Positions 26,060 through 34,619 of a stretch of 59,191 bases of DNA are shown piece by piece (the first letter of the stretch is position 1; every line of letters starts with the position of its first letter). The notes beneath the pieces are model-generated. The model worked only from the letters and a program-made list of their open reading frames with translations, was not told the origin of the DNA and did no database searches. A program made the translations under genes and the position numbers. The DNA comes from Acidobacteriota bacterium (GTDB lineage: Bacteria; Actinomycetota; Acidimicrobiia; Spongiisociales; ZC4RG35). The DNA is taken from NCBI GenBank assembly GCA_022573225.1, contig JACZUI010000010.1, positions 1-59,191 of the forward strand. The letters run 5' to 3'.

Positions 26060-27382
26060 TCAGAGCTTTCCGAGTGCGTTCTGCGCGGCCAGAGCCATTG
26101 GCTCGTTCAGGGCACCGATCGGAGGCGAATACACGTTCTCCATCCAGGCGATATCGTCGATCGGGATTTTCGCCCGCATCGCCATGGCGAGGAAATCCGC
26201 CCGCTCCTTGATGCCTTCAATGCCCGCCATCTGGCCACCAACGAGGGTTCTGGTCTCCGGGTCCACCAGCAGCTTGACCCGAATCTGAGACCAACCCGGG
26301 TAGTAGCGCGCCTTTGAGATACCGTCTGCCATCCCGACCACATGGGGGATGCCGAGGGCGGTTGCGAGCGTCTCCCCGAATGACACGCCGCCGATCGCCC
26401 AGGTGCCGGCGACCATTCCCCACGGGACCTGGACAGCTTGATAGGCGCGTTCACCACCGCCGGCATTGACCCCGGCGACCTTTCCCTGGGAGTACGCGTG
26501 ACTACCGGAGAGCCCGTTGATCGGGACCTTGGTCAACCCGTGTGGTATCTCGACGCAGTCTCCGGCCGCCCACACGTTCTCGGCCGAGGTTGCCATTGCG
26601 TCATCGACGATGATTCCGCCGGTCGAACCTATCTTGATGCCGGCAGCGGTCGCCAGCTCGGTGTTCGGTGTCTTGTCTGTCGCCACCACGACCACATCGG
26701 CGAGGAGCTCACCCTTCGAAGTTGCGACGCCCCGAACCTTGCCGTCGCCGACAAAACGCTCAACACTCGTCTGCATGTGCATGTTGATGCCCAGTTCGCG
26801 CAAAGACTCTTCGACCGGCTCCATGATGTCTGGATCGGCAATATCCGACATTGGCCAGCCTCCCGGGTCGACGAAGTGGGTTTCGAGCCCGCGGTGGGCG
26901 AACGCGGTCGCCATCTCGATGCCGATCGGTGAGGCGTCAACGACCACCGCCACCTTTGCGTCATCGAGCAATTTGTCGAACTCCATGGCGCGACGGATGT
27001 TTTTGACGTAGTGCAGCCCGGCAAGGTCACTTCCGGGCACGCCCGGATCCGCATAGTTCCATCCAGTACCGAGAACGAGACGGTCGTAATGGACGGCCCC
27101 CTCGCCGGCTACCTTGATCTCTTGGGCGGCCGTATCGACGCCTTCGACCTTGGTCATGTATTGGATGTCGAAGCCGGCATCCTCGTAGAACTTCTTGTCC
27201 TGCAAGATGAGATCCTCGAACTTCTCGATCTCTTTGCCATGGACGAACGGGATTCCGCACGGGCTGTAGCCCACATCTTCGTATTCTGTGTACAGGACGA
27301 CCTCGGCATCCGGAGCAGTGCCTTTGGCGCCACCCTGCGCACCGATCCCGGCAGCCCCGCCGCCCACGACAACTATCCGCAT
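26060..27382 (-). CDS. CoA-disulfide-reductase-like FAD/NAD(P) flavoprotein
   Basis: 440 aa. FAD motif VVVGGGAAGIGAQ at the N-terminus; redox cysteine C42 in VGYSPCGIPF, the position of the single active cysteine of CoA-disulfide reductase and NADH oxidase; second FAD motif NVWAAGDCVEIP; C-terminal dimerisation domain with YYPGWSQIRVKLL. Single-cysteine members reduce mixed or CoA disulfides. Close to a coenzyme-M-type operon, a reductase for a low-molecular-weight sulfonated disulfide is an attractive inference. ATG 27382 with GAGAGG upstream; TTG 27388 possible. Confidence 0.85.
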   Translation of the reverse strand: MRIVVVGGGAAGIGAQGGAKGTAPDAEVVLYTEYEDVGYSPCGIPFVHGKEIEKFEDLILQDKKFYEDAGFDIQYMTKVEGVDTAAQEIKVAGEGAVHYDRLVLGTGWNYADPGVPGSDLAGLHYVKNIRRAMEFDKLLDDAKVAVVVDASPIGIEMATAFAHRGLETHFVDPGGWPMSDIADPDIMEPVEESLRELGINMHMQTSVERFVGDGKVRGVATSKGELLADVVVVATDKTPNTELATAAGIKIGSTGGIIVDDAMATSAENVWAAGDCVEIPHGLTKVPINGLSGSHAYSQGKVAGVNAGGGERAYQAVQVPWGMVAGTWAIGGVSFGETLATALGIPHVVGMADGISKARYYPGWSQIRVKLLVDPETRTLVGGQMAGIEGIKERADFLAMAMRAKIPIDDIAWMENVYSPPIGALNEPMALAAQNALGKL

Positions 27383-27388
27383 CCCCAA

Positions 27389-27631
27389 GGCCTCTCATTC
27401 GTCGACTCGTCAGCATTCGCCGTCGCAACGCTGGTGGTGCAACAGCCACTCTTGACCAGTATGCACCGACCTCGGTTGTCGAGGTGAGGAATCCTGGTAC
27501 CCACTAAAGTACGAAGACTCGTTTCCAATAGTATCAGGCACAACTCGGCGGGGTCGGGCCGGCTGCCGGGTATCGGGATTGGCCATTCCGGGGGACAGGG
27601 GCTGGCCGCTGACAGCGTGTCGCCGGGCTAT
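27389..27631. other. Intergenic region, flavoprotein gene / XRE regulator
   Basis: 243 bp, no gene. It should hold the promoter for the minus-strand flavoprotein operon. A small hairpin CCTCG-GTTGT-CGAGG lies at about 27473-27487. No -10/-35 pair stood out. Confidence 0.4.
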
Positions 27632-28267
27632 CTAGATCGGTCGAAGTGCCATCCACACGGCCTTCGCGGGCTTAGACGTCGGATTGTGCCAGCGATGCGT
27701 CAGATCCCCACGGAAGTGCACCGACTCGCCGGGACTGAGGGTCACAGTCTCGTCGTCGAACTCAAAACAGAGCTCACCTTCCAGGAGGTACACCAACTCC
27801 TCACCAGGATGCTTGGTCGGCCCGGGGCCGGACTCGCTGCCCGGCTGCACTTCTGCATAGGCTCCCGCCAAGAAAAAGCGCCCGTATGGACCTGAGATGC
27901 TCTGCAACTCAAGGCCGGGAATCGAGGTGAAGACCGATCGACGCTTTTCCGGTGTTGTGTGCACTGCCGGCTTGTCGCCCTCTTCCTCCTCGGAAATGAA
28001 ATAACTCACCGGTCGGTTCAACGCTGATGCCAGTTTCATCAAAGTGGTGATGGTCGGGACCATGCCGTTGTGTTCGATCTTGTGAATCGCAGCAGCCGAA
28101 ACGTCCGCCACATTGGCCAACCGCTGCAGCGAGTAGCCCTTCCGCGTCCTCATGAGCCGGACCTTGGCACCGATGCCGCTGATCACCTCTTCGAGGGTAT
28201 TCGGCTCCGGTCCGCGACCTTCCTGCGGCTCGGTGTCCTCGAGGGCCTCGCCCGGCTCAGACATCAT
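27632..28267 (-). CDS. XRE-family regulator with C-terminal cupin
   Basis: 211 aa. The helix-turn-helix spans about 29-84 (VRLMRTRKGYSLQRLANVADVS...KIEHN), followed by an acidic linker and a cupin_2 sensor domain (about 130-210: KHPGEELVYLLEGELCFEF, SPGESVHFRGDLTHRWHN). Such regulators sense small molecules and often control adjacent catabolic or sulfur/amine genes. It sits between the flavoprotein operon and the thiol-dioxygenase gene, so it is the best candidate regulator of the 7-29 kb locus. Confidence 0.88.
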   Translation of the reverse strand: MMSEPGEALEDTEPQEGRGPEPNTLEEVISGIGAKVRLMRTRKGYSLQRLANVADVSAAAIHKIEHNGMVPTITTLMKLASALNRPVSYFISEEEEGDKPAVHTTPEKRRSVFTSIPGLELQSISGPYGRFFLAGAYAEVQPGSESGPGPTKHPGEELVYLLEGELCFEFDDETVTLSPGESVHFRGDLTHRWHNPTSKPAKAVWMALRPI

Positions 28268-28634
28268 GCATAGCCGCTGGAAAAGCCGGCTCCTTATTCA
28301 CCATTGTCATACGTGAGATTGATGATAGTTGACATATGCTCACAACCCTGGTGTCACGATTGCGACGTCGGAGACGGCGTAACCCGGATCGATGCGGCCT
28401 ACTCGAGTGTTCGGCTCGGCGCCATCGGGATGGGGGGAGCGAATAGCAAAACTTGGCACTGGCGACACGGTCCCGATCAAAAGCTGATTGTTGATGTTCG
28501 AGTCGGCCCGATGCAGCCATCGGCCGGCGGATTCGAGTCCGGGTCCGTGGGGTCGGCGGTTGTGAAGGGGAGTGGCAATCTCAAGCGGCTCGCGCCGCAG
28601 CAGTGCCCTCTTGGGTCAGTGACCTGATGTCGCG

Positions 28635-28662
28635 AGCGCCCATAATGCACGTTATGTCAAGC
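28635..28662 (+). other. dif-like XerC/XerD recombination site
   Basis: Arms AGCGCCCATAA (28635-28645) and TTATGTCAAGC (28652-28662) flank the 6-bp centre TGCACG. From memory the actinobacterial dif consensus has arms ending CGATAA and starting TTATGTCAAGT, with a TVNACA-type centre; I count about 23 of 28 positions in agreement. A second copy of the right arm and flank (ATGTCAAGCT...) occurs at 28730. Confidence 0.6.
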
Positions 28663-28751
28663 TAGAGGTGTGGTATTAGAAACCCTTGCTCAGAGGCTCG
28701 TGAAGGCTGACCCCTCTCGCCTCCTGCTCATGTCAAGCTGGTGTGTGGAAT
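28654..28751 (+). repeat. Direct repeat of the XerD-arm flank
   Basis: ATGTCAAGCTAGAGGTGTGG (from 28654) and ATGTCAAGCTGGTGTGTGG (from 28730) are near-identical with 76 bp between starts. A scar of Xer-dependent element integration or a local duplication would give this. Confidence 0.55.
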
Positions 28752-28782
28752 GCCTACAAGGTGGGGGCACCTCCGGTTGTGA

Positions 28783-29364
28783 TCAGGGGCGTTCGCCGGG
28801 AATGTCGGAAAGACGAGCCCTTGCTGCGGCTGCCTCGAGGTTCTGCCTTATGAAATCGACATCGAGTGGCATCGGCTCGAGTGTCTCTTTGCTCCACATG
28901 GTGCGGGGTGTCGTGAAGAACTCCCCGCCGTACACGTGGAGGGCCGCCGTCCAGTCCCTCGTCGGATTGGCGACCGAATGCACCACATCCGGCCCAAGCG
29001 TGATCACATCGTTCTGGGTGATCGTTTTTCCCGTGTGAGGTTCTATCCGACCGTCCTCCAGCCGCCGATAGAACTGGTTGTCCTCGCGGCCGCCGTAGAT
29101 GCCGATCGTTGCCCACATGTTGTGGTCGTGGGCAAAGAGATCCACATCCGGCGGCCACACGATGTGGAGCACGGTGAGCTCGTCCGATCGATGCCAGATC
29201 GTCATCATTGGACTGATAGTTCGAGCGCTTACTTCAGCCTCGATCGCCGACGGGTCGGATACCGCCTGTTCCACGATCTCTTTGACTGCAGCCGTTACGC
29301 CATCACCTGCTCGCACCGCCGTCAAGCATTCGGTAACGAATTGGTCCTTACCGAATCCGCTCAT
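28783..29364 (-). CDS. Cysteine-dioxygenase-like cupin (3-His thiol dioxygenase)
   Basis: 193 aa, double-stranded beta-helix. Candidate iron ligands are H79 and H81 (LFAHDHNMWATIG) and H129 (GPDVVHSVANP); there is no cupin glutamate, as in thiol dioxygenases. The family oxidises cysteine, 3-mercaptopropionate or other small thiols to sulfinates. Beside a coenzyme-M-type operon, a role in oxidising a mercapto-sulfonate is possible but inferred. The RBS GAGGAGAAG lies directly upstream of ATG 29364. Confidence 0.72.
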   Translation of the reverse strand: MSGFGKDQFVTECLTAVRAGDGVTAAVKEIVEQAVSDPSAIEAEVSARTISPMMTIWHRSDELTVLHIVWPPDVDLFAHDHNMWATIGIYGGREDNQFYRRLEDGRIEPHTGKTITQNDVITLGPDVVHSVANPTRDWTAALHVYGGEFFTTPRTMWSKETLEPMPLDVDFIRQNLEAAAARARLSDIPGERP

Positions 29365-29430
29365 GACGCTTCTCCTCGATATGACAACGGGCCAAACCCT
29401 ACCGGAGGGCTGATGGAAGAAAGCACAACC

Positions 29431-30435
29431 TCAACCAAGATCTACTTCCTCGCACAAGGCCGCTCCAACACTTGGCTGCGGGTTGAAGATCCTTGGCTCC
29501 TCGATGAACCCGGAGCCAGTGTGATCGGTCGTCAAGTAGTCCTCGATCGCGTCTGCGAGAGCTTCGGAGACGATTTCGAGGTAGAGGTCGGTGGCGAGTA
29601 AGTCGGCTTCGGGAGGGCTGGATATGTAGGCAAACTCTGCCAATACCGAGACGATCTCAGGAAGACTGATCATCCCGTAACCGTCTCCCCCCCGTGTGCT
29701 GTGCACCATGAGCACCCCGGCATCGGGGGCGGCATGCCATTGGACGTCGGGAACACGCAACAAGGCGGCAACTGTGGACTCGTAGATCAGGCTTCCCAGC
29801 CGTCGTGAGTCGGGTCGGTCCGATTGGACGAAGACCTCGGTTCCAGGCCCGTCGGAAGCCTGCGGAGTAGGAGCGTTGTGGTGGATAGACACGAGGATGC
29901 CTGCATTCACGGTATCGGCCAGGTCAACTCTGACTCGGAGCGGAACGGCGTAATCGGCCGTTCGGGTGAGCAGGGTCGCGATCCCCCGTTTCTCGAGAAT
30001 CACCTTGGTGGCCTCTGCCAGTCTGAGATTCACATCTTTCTCGACAAGACCGTTCCGCCCGACCGCTCCCGTGTCGATCGGGCCTCCATGGCCGGGATCC
30101 AGGACCACGGACACCTCGGTCACAGGTGTCCCGCCTGCCACGTATCCGATGCCACCACAAGGAGTAGTGATGACGTACCCGGCCGTCGTCTTTGCTCTCA
30201 CCGCCACTACGACCCCCGTCGCGCTTGTCACCGCCAGCGCTGGGGACTCGACAAACGTCGTCGTTGTGGAGGACGACGTGGAAGACGAGGTTGATGGTGG
30301 GAGTGTGGTCACAACGGTTGTTTCCGGGGTGGGAACAGTTGTGATGGGAGTGTCGGTGGCCTCTCCCCCACTTGCCGTGCCGGAACATGCGGCGGTCAAG
30401 AGGGCAACCGCCACAACCATGGAGAGCGATCTCAT
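29431..30435 (-). CDS. N-acetylmuramoyl-L-alanine amidase, lipoprotein
   Basis: 334 aa. A lipoprotein signal peptide with lipobox LLTAAC (acylated Cys17) is followed by a Thr/Ser-rich linker (about 30-62) and an amidase_3 domain: VVLDPGHGG, GLVEKDVNL, ISTALLTRT-like ATLLTRTAD, VSIHHNAP and VLAEFAYIS supply the zinc ligands and catalytic glutamate. It cleaves the glycan-peptide bond of peptidoglycan outside the membrane. It is divergent from a small membrane protein with only 12 bp between starts. Confidence 0.9.
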   Translation of the reverse strand: MRSLSMVVAVALLTAACSGTASGGEATDTPITTVPTPETTVVTTLPPSTSSSTSSSTTTTFVESPALAVTSATGVVVAVRAKTTAGYVITTPCGGIGYVAGGTPVTEVSVVLDPGHGGPIDTGAVGRNGLVEKDVNLRLAEATKVILEKRGIATLLTRTADYAVPLRVRVDLADTVNAGILVSIHHNAPTPQASDGPGTEVFVQSDRPDSRRLGSLIYESTVAALLRVPDVQWHAAPDAGVLMVHSTRGGDGYGMISLPEIVSVLAEFAYISSPPEADLLATDLYLEIVSEALADAIEDYLTTDHTGSGFIEEPRIFNPQPSVGAALCEEVDLG

Positions 30436-30447
30436 GCGGGGACCACT

Positions 30448-30702
30448 GTGGCACGCGCCTCGCTCAAGAGCGGCTCTGAGATAACACCGCCTAAAGTTGG
30501 CCTTGTGTTCGGACCTTTGAACGGAGTCAGGGTTGCCCTGGTGTCTTCAGCGGTGGTCGCCGCCCTGGCGGCTCTGCTGGTCGGTTACCCCTTCGTTGCT
30601 GTCGTCCTCCTGGCCGGGGTGGCAATCCACGGATTGGGTTGGATCTACCTCTATCGACAGCGTTTCAACAAGACCGAGTCCTTTGACCCTCGGCGCCGAT
30701 GA
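30448..30702 (+). CDS. Small two-helix membrane protein
   Basis: 84 aa from GTG 30448 (a GTG at 30505 is an alternative). Two hydrophobic helices, VALVSSAVVAALAALLVG and FVAVVLLAGVAIHGLGWIYL, then a short basic cytoplasmic tail. No family recognised; similar small membrane proteins occur throughout actinobacteria. Confidence 0.6.
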   Translation: MARASLKSGSEITPPKVGLVFGPLNGVRVALVSSAVVAALAALLVGYPFVAVVLLAGVAIHGLGWIYLYRQRFNKTESFDPRRR

Positions 30703-30735
30703 AATTCCCAGACGCCCTGCCCTCGTCCTAATAGG

Positions 30736-32451
30736 TCATAGACCGAGCGACTCACCGACTCCGACGGCCAACTCGCTAGCTGCGTCGCTCAGATCCCGAT
30801 GCGCCCGGTGAGGGTCTGATCCGACCTCACCCGAAAGATCGACGTACACCTTGAGTTTTGGTTCGGTTCCACTGGGACGAACCAACACCCGGCCGGAATC
30901 GCCCAGCTGCAACTCGATCAGCTGTTGAGCGCCGAGCCAGGGTGGTCGCTCGTCGGCGCCGATCCGATAGTCGACAACGTCTGTCACCTCGTAGTCACCA
31001 ACCTCAGTGGGCGGTTGATCGCCAAGCTGGCTCACAGCGTCGGCAATCGCCGACTGGCCGGCGGGGCCCGGACGGACAATGGAGTGCTGCGCACTGACCC
31101 AGAGCCCGGTCGCCGCCCAGATGTCTACCAGCCGATCGAGCACCGACCTGCCGGCTCGATGCTCCTCTGTCACAAGGTCGGAAAACACAAGCGCCGCCGA
31201 CAGCCCGTCCTTGTCTCGCACGGTTCTGCCGATGGTGTATCCGAGGGCCTCCTCGAACCCGAAGGCGAAACGGCCCACTCCCCCACTCTCGAGCGCGAGC
31301 GCGGCATTGGCGATCCACTTGAAGCCTGTGAGAGTGACCTCATGGTGAGCGCCATATCTGGCGGCCAGCCGTTGCAGGATTGGGCTGGAGACGATCGAGT
31401 TGGCGACAATGGGTGTCTCGCCATGATTCCAGCTTCGGAGCACATAGTCCCCCAGCAGCGCTCCAAGCTCATTGCCAGAGAGCAATCGCCACTCCCCTTC
31501 GTGAGGCACAGCGGCGGCAAGACGGTCAGCGTCCGGGTCGTTGGCGAGCACGGCGTCCGCCTGCGTTTCGGAAGCGAGTTCGAGCGCGAGGTCGAGCGCT
31601 CCTTCCTCTTCGGGGTTGGGAAAACTGACTGTGGGAAAGGTGCCGTCCGGCTCAAACTGGGAGGAGACCGGCGTGAGCCCGGTGTGGCCCGCCCTGGTGA
31701 ACATTTCCTCGAGCACCCGGCCCCCGACACCGTGCATTGGTGTGTATACGAAGGTCAGATCGGATGACTGTGGCGAAGGTCGTGTCTCATCGACAGCCCG
31801 GTAGTAGTCGTCGTACAGAGACTCATCGATTTGTTCGATCAGCTCATGGGTCGCAGCGAAGGCGTCTTCGACAAGCGCGATGGCATTGGCCGGACCGATA
31901 CCCGAGATCGCCGCTGCGATATCAGCGTCTTCGGGAGGGATGATCTGCGCTGCATTGGCGCTGTAGACCTTGTACCCGTTGTCGGCAGGCGGGTTGTGGC
32001 TCGCCGTCACGACCACCGCCGCTTCCGCGTTCATCTGTATTGCAGCAAACGCAACAATCGGCGTCGGGGCCACTTCCGAAAAATATCGGACGGCGATTCC
32101 TGCCGCCGCCAGTACACCGACGGCATCCTCGGCAAACTGGCGGCTGGAAGGACGGGCGTCGAATCCCACGACTACCGGCCCTGTGTCGCGGCCCTGATCG
32201 TGGAGATAGCGGGCAAGACCGGCCGTCGTCTTGATGACCATGGCCCGATTCATCCGTCCCGATCCGGGCCCGACCTCACCGCGGATACCTGCGGTGCCGA
32301 AGGCAAGAGCCTCGCCCATCGCCAAGTCCAGGCCCTCGATGTCTTCTGCGTCGACCATTCCCTGGAGGGCATCGCGGGTAACAGGATCGGGATCTCCTGA
32401 AATCCAGGCCAGCGCAGCCTCGAGGAGTCGTGCTTCGCTGGTCATCGTCAT
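30736..32451 (-). CDS. Phosphomannomutase / phosphoglucomutase
   Basis: 571 aa, alpha-D-phosphohexomutase of the long type. FGTAGIRG near the N-terminus, the phosphoserine loop VVTASHNPP, metal-binding NDPDADRLA, sugar-specificity FGFEEALGY and the phosphate-binding RPSGTEPKLK are all present. It interconverts hexose 1- and 6-phosphates for cell-envelope and storage polysaccharides. ATG 32451 overlaps the galE stop (ATGA), so the two are co-translated in a sugar-nucleotide operon. Confidence 0.92.
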   Translation of the reverse strand: MTMTSEARLLEAALAWISGDPDPVTRDALQGMVDAEDIEGLDLAMGEALAFGTAGIRGEVGPGSGRMNRAMVIKTTAGLARYLHDQGRDTGPVVVGFDARPSSRQFAEDAVGVLAAAGIAVRYFSEVAPTPIVAFAAIQMNAEAAVVVTASHNPPADNGYKVYSANAAQIIPPEDADIAAAISGIGPANAIALVEDAFAATHELIEQIDESLYDDYYRAVDETRPSPQSSDLTFVYTPMHGVGGRVLEEMFTRAGHTGLTPVSSQFEPDGTFPTVSFPNPEEEGALDLALELASETQADAVLANDPDADRLAAAVPHEGEWRLLSGNELGALLGDYVLRSWNHGETPIVANSIVSSPILQRLAARYGAHHEVTLTGFKWIANAALALESGGVGRFAFGFEEALGYTIGRTVRDKDGLSAALVFSDLVTEEHRAGRSVLDRLVDIWAATGLWVSAQHSIVRPGPAGQSAIADAVSQLGDQPPTEVGDYEVTDVVDYRIGADERPPWLGAQQLIELQLGDSGRVLVRPSGTEPKLKVYVDLSGEVGSDPHRAHRDLSDAASELAVGVGESLGL

Positions 32452-33446
32452 TCTGCGGACTGTTGCCAGCGCCACGAGTCGACGCACATGTCGTTTAGAT
32501 CGCGTTCTGTCTTCCAGCCAAGCTCCGACTCTGCGAGGGACACGTCCGCCCAGCTGGCGGCAACGTCACCCGGTCTCCGGTCGACGATCTGATACGGAAT
32601 CGGCTTGCCGGACGCCTCTTCGTATGCGGCTAGGACCTCGAGCACGCTGTGGCCGCGTCCAGTGCCCAGGTTGTATATGAACACCCCGGGTTGTTTCAGA
32701 TGAGCCTCTAGCGCCACCACATGTCCTATCGCCAAATCGACGACGTGGATGTAGTCCCTGACCCCGGTGCCGTCAGGCGTGGAATAGTCCCCGCCAAACA
32801 CGTTCAGCTTCGGCAGCAATCCCGCGGCGACTCTGGCGATGTAGGGCATCAGGTTATTGGGCGTTCCGGCAGGGTCCTCTCCGATCAGGCCGGATGGATG
32901 GGCACCCACGGGATTGAAATACCTGAGTAGCGACACCGACCACCCCGGCTGTGACAGTTGCAGGTCGACGAGGATCTGCTCCATCATTATCTTTGTCCAC
33001 CCGTAGGGGTTGGTGGCTCGGCCAAGCGGCATGTCTTCTGTCAGCGGCAGCTTCGAGACCTCTCCGTAAACAGTCGCGGACGAGCTGAACACAAAGGTCT
33101 CCACTCTGGCCGATACCAATTCAGCCAGGAGAGCCACGGTGCCTCCCACGTTGTTGTCGTAGTAGGCGAGAGGCGTCTCGACCGACTCGCCCACTGCCTT
33201 CAATGCGGCGAAGTGCATGCAGGCCTCCACCCCCGAATTCAAGGCCTGGCGAACCGAGTCTCGATCCCTCACATCAGCTTCTATGAACTCGGGCTCCACT
33301 CCCGTTATCTCCCCGATTCGAGAAACCACCGATCGACGGGCGTTGGAGAGGTTGTCGAGAAGGACTGGCTCATGACCCGCCTCTATCAGGGCCACGGCTG
33401 TGTGACTCCCGATGAAACCGGCACCGCCGGTTATCAATACGCGCAT
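32448..33446 (-). CDS. galE: UDP-glucose 4-epimerase
   Basis: 332 aa, extended SDR. NAD motif TGGAGFIGSH at the N-terminus, the catalytic YxxxK as NPYGWTKIMME, and the later PSGLIGEDPAGTPNNLMPY typical of GalE. It interconverts UDP-glucose and UDP-galactose. Coupled to the phosphohexomutase gene by a 4-bp overlap. Confidence 0.93.
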   Translation of the reverse strand: MRVLITGGAGFIGSHTAVALIEAGHEPVLLDNLSNARRSVVSRIGEITGVEPEFIEADVRDRDSVRQALNSGVEACMHFAALKAVGESVETPLAYYDNNVGGTVALLAELVSARVETFVFSSSATVYGEVSKLPLTEDMPLGRATNPYGWTKIMMEQILVDLQLSQPGWSVSLLRYFNPVGAHPSGLIGEDPAGTPNNLMPYIARVAAGLLPKLNVFGGDYSTPDGTGVRDYIHVVDLAIGHVVALEAHLKQPGVFIYNLGTGRGHSVLEVLAAYEEASGKPIPYQIVDRRPGDVAASWADVSLAESELGWKTERDLNDMCVDSWRWQQSAE

Positions 33447-33473
33447 GGCGGGCAGGTTAGAAGCTGCCGCTAC

Positions 33474-34493
33474 TCAACCCGAAGGAAGTGATAGCACAAA
33501 AGTGGACCATCGACCGTCATGGCGGTAAACCAGATCGCCGTCCATGAGCCGGGCAAGTCGTCGGGAAACGCTGAGACCCAATCCGATCGACTTGGGATGG
33601 TGCTGTCCACTCCCCCGCTCGAATGGCCTGAAGATTATCTCCAGATCGGCATCGCTGATCTTCGTGCCCGAGTCGCGGACCTGGACTTCGACACGATCGC
33701 CAGACTTGGCCAAAGCCACCGCAATCTCGTCACCACCGTATCTGAGGGCGTTGGCGACGAGGTTACGCAGGATTTGACGGACCCGCCTCGGATCGGCGTG
33801 AACGCTGATCGAGCCGTCGTGTGCCTCGATTGCTATGGGATGGTCTACGACCTCCAACACTCGCTCCACCTGCTTTGTGAGATCAAAAGTGCGTGGTGCG
33901 ATCATGACTTGGGCTATGTCGTCGCGATATGCGACCAGAAGATCCTCGATGAGCCACCCTGCGTCCTCGGCTTGACGGGCGATCAGACCCGCCATTTCCC
34001 GTCGCTCGATGTCGGAAAACGAGTCATAGTTCTGGGCGAGCTCTTCGCCCAAGCCCACCATCACAGCAATGGGATTGCGGAGCTCATGCGAAACGATGGC
34101 GATGAACTCATCCCTGGCGCGTTCCGCGTCCACCTTGTCGGTGACGTCGACCAGAGATCCTTCGTAGAAAACGACGGTGCCGGCATCATCCAGGATCACT
34201 CGGGCCGAATCGCGGACCCAGACCGTAGAACCGTCCGCTCTGCGGAGTTCGAGATCGAAGTCGTGGATTACTCCGGCCTCTGCAATGTTTTCGATCCAAC
34301 GCGCCCGCTGGGCCGGATCGACATAGATCGACTCCACCGATGTCACGTGCTCCCTGACTGCCTCAACACTGTCGAAGCCGAGAAGGGTTGCCAATGCGGG
34401 GTTCGCTTCCACCAGCGCGCCGTCGGGGGCACTCCGGTAGAGGGCGATGGGGATTCTCTTGAACAGTTCCGGGAGATCATGAAATGTTGTCAT
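33474..34493 (-). CDS. PAS-domain sensor histidine kinase
   Basis: About 339 aa, cytoplasmic (no membrane helix). A PAS domain (about 10-115: PIALYRSAPDGALVEANPAL) leads to a dimerisation/phosphoacceptor helix with H-box FIAIVSHELRNPIAV and a HATPase domain (N-box NLVANALRYGG, G2 GLGLSVSRRLA). The G1 box reads DSGTKI instead of DxGxGI, so nucleotide binding may be altered. No response regulator is adjacent. ATG 34493 chosen over the longer frame by domain start. Confidence 0.87.
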   Translation of the reverse strand: MTTFHDLPELFKRIPIALYRSAPDGALVEANPALATLLGFDSVEAVREHVTSVESIYVDPAQRARWIENIAEAGVIHDFDLELRRADGSTVWVRDSARVILDDAGTVVFYEGSLVDVTDKVDAERARDEFIAIVSHELRNPIAVMVGLGEELAQNYDSFSDIERREMAGLIARQAEDAGWLIEDLLVAYRDDIAQVMIAPRTFDLTKQVERVLEVVDHPIAIEAHDGSISVHADPRRVRQILRNLVANALRYGGDEIAVALAKSGDRVEVQVRDSGTKISDADLEIIFRPFERGSGQHHPKSIGLGLSVSRRLARLMDGDLVYRHDGRWSTFVLSLPSG

Positions 34494-34619
34494 TGCGATT
34501 GTTCCTATCGGCAGATTCGGCCAGATTCTCCAGTATGAGCTCACTGCGGCTCACAAGGTCCGAGCATGCCAACCGCCCGGCCGTGACGATCACGTCGCAG
34601 TCGGTAACCTCGCCCGGCA

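Larger units (their letters stand above)
28268..28782. other. 515-bp intergenic region with operator-like repeats and a dif-like site
   Basis: No convincing gene; a 107-codon plus-strand frame has no family resemblance. Two direct copies of TTG(T/A)CATA(C/T)G lie near 28304 and 28328, about two helical turns apart, just upstream of the XRE gene, and could be its operator. The dif-like site and a 22-bp direct repeat follow at 28635-28751. Confidence 0.5.

Noticed and set aside
28304-28627. 107-codon plus-strand frame between the XRE and dioxygenase genes
   Set aside because: No RBS, no family resemblance, and it covers likely operator sequence.
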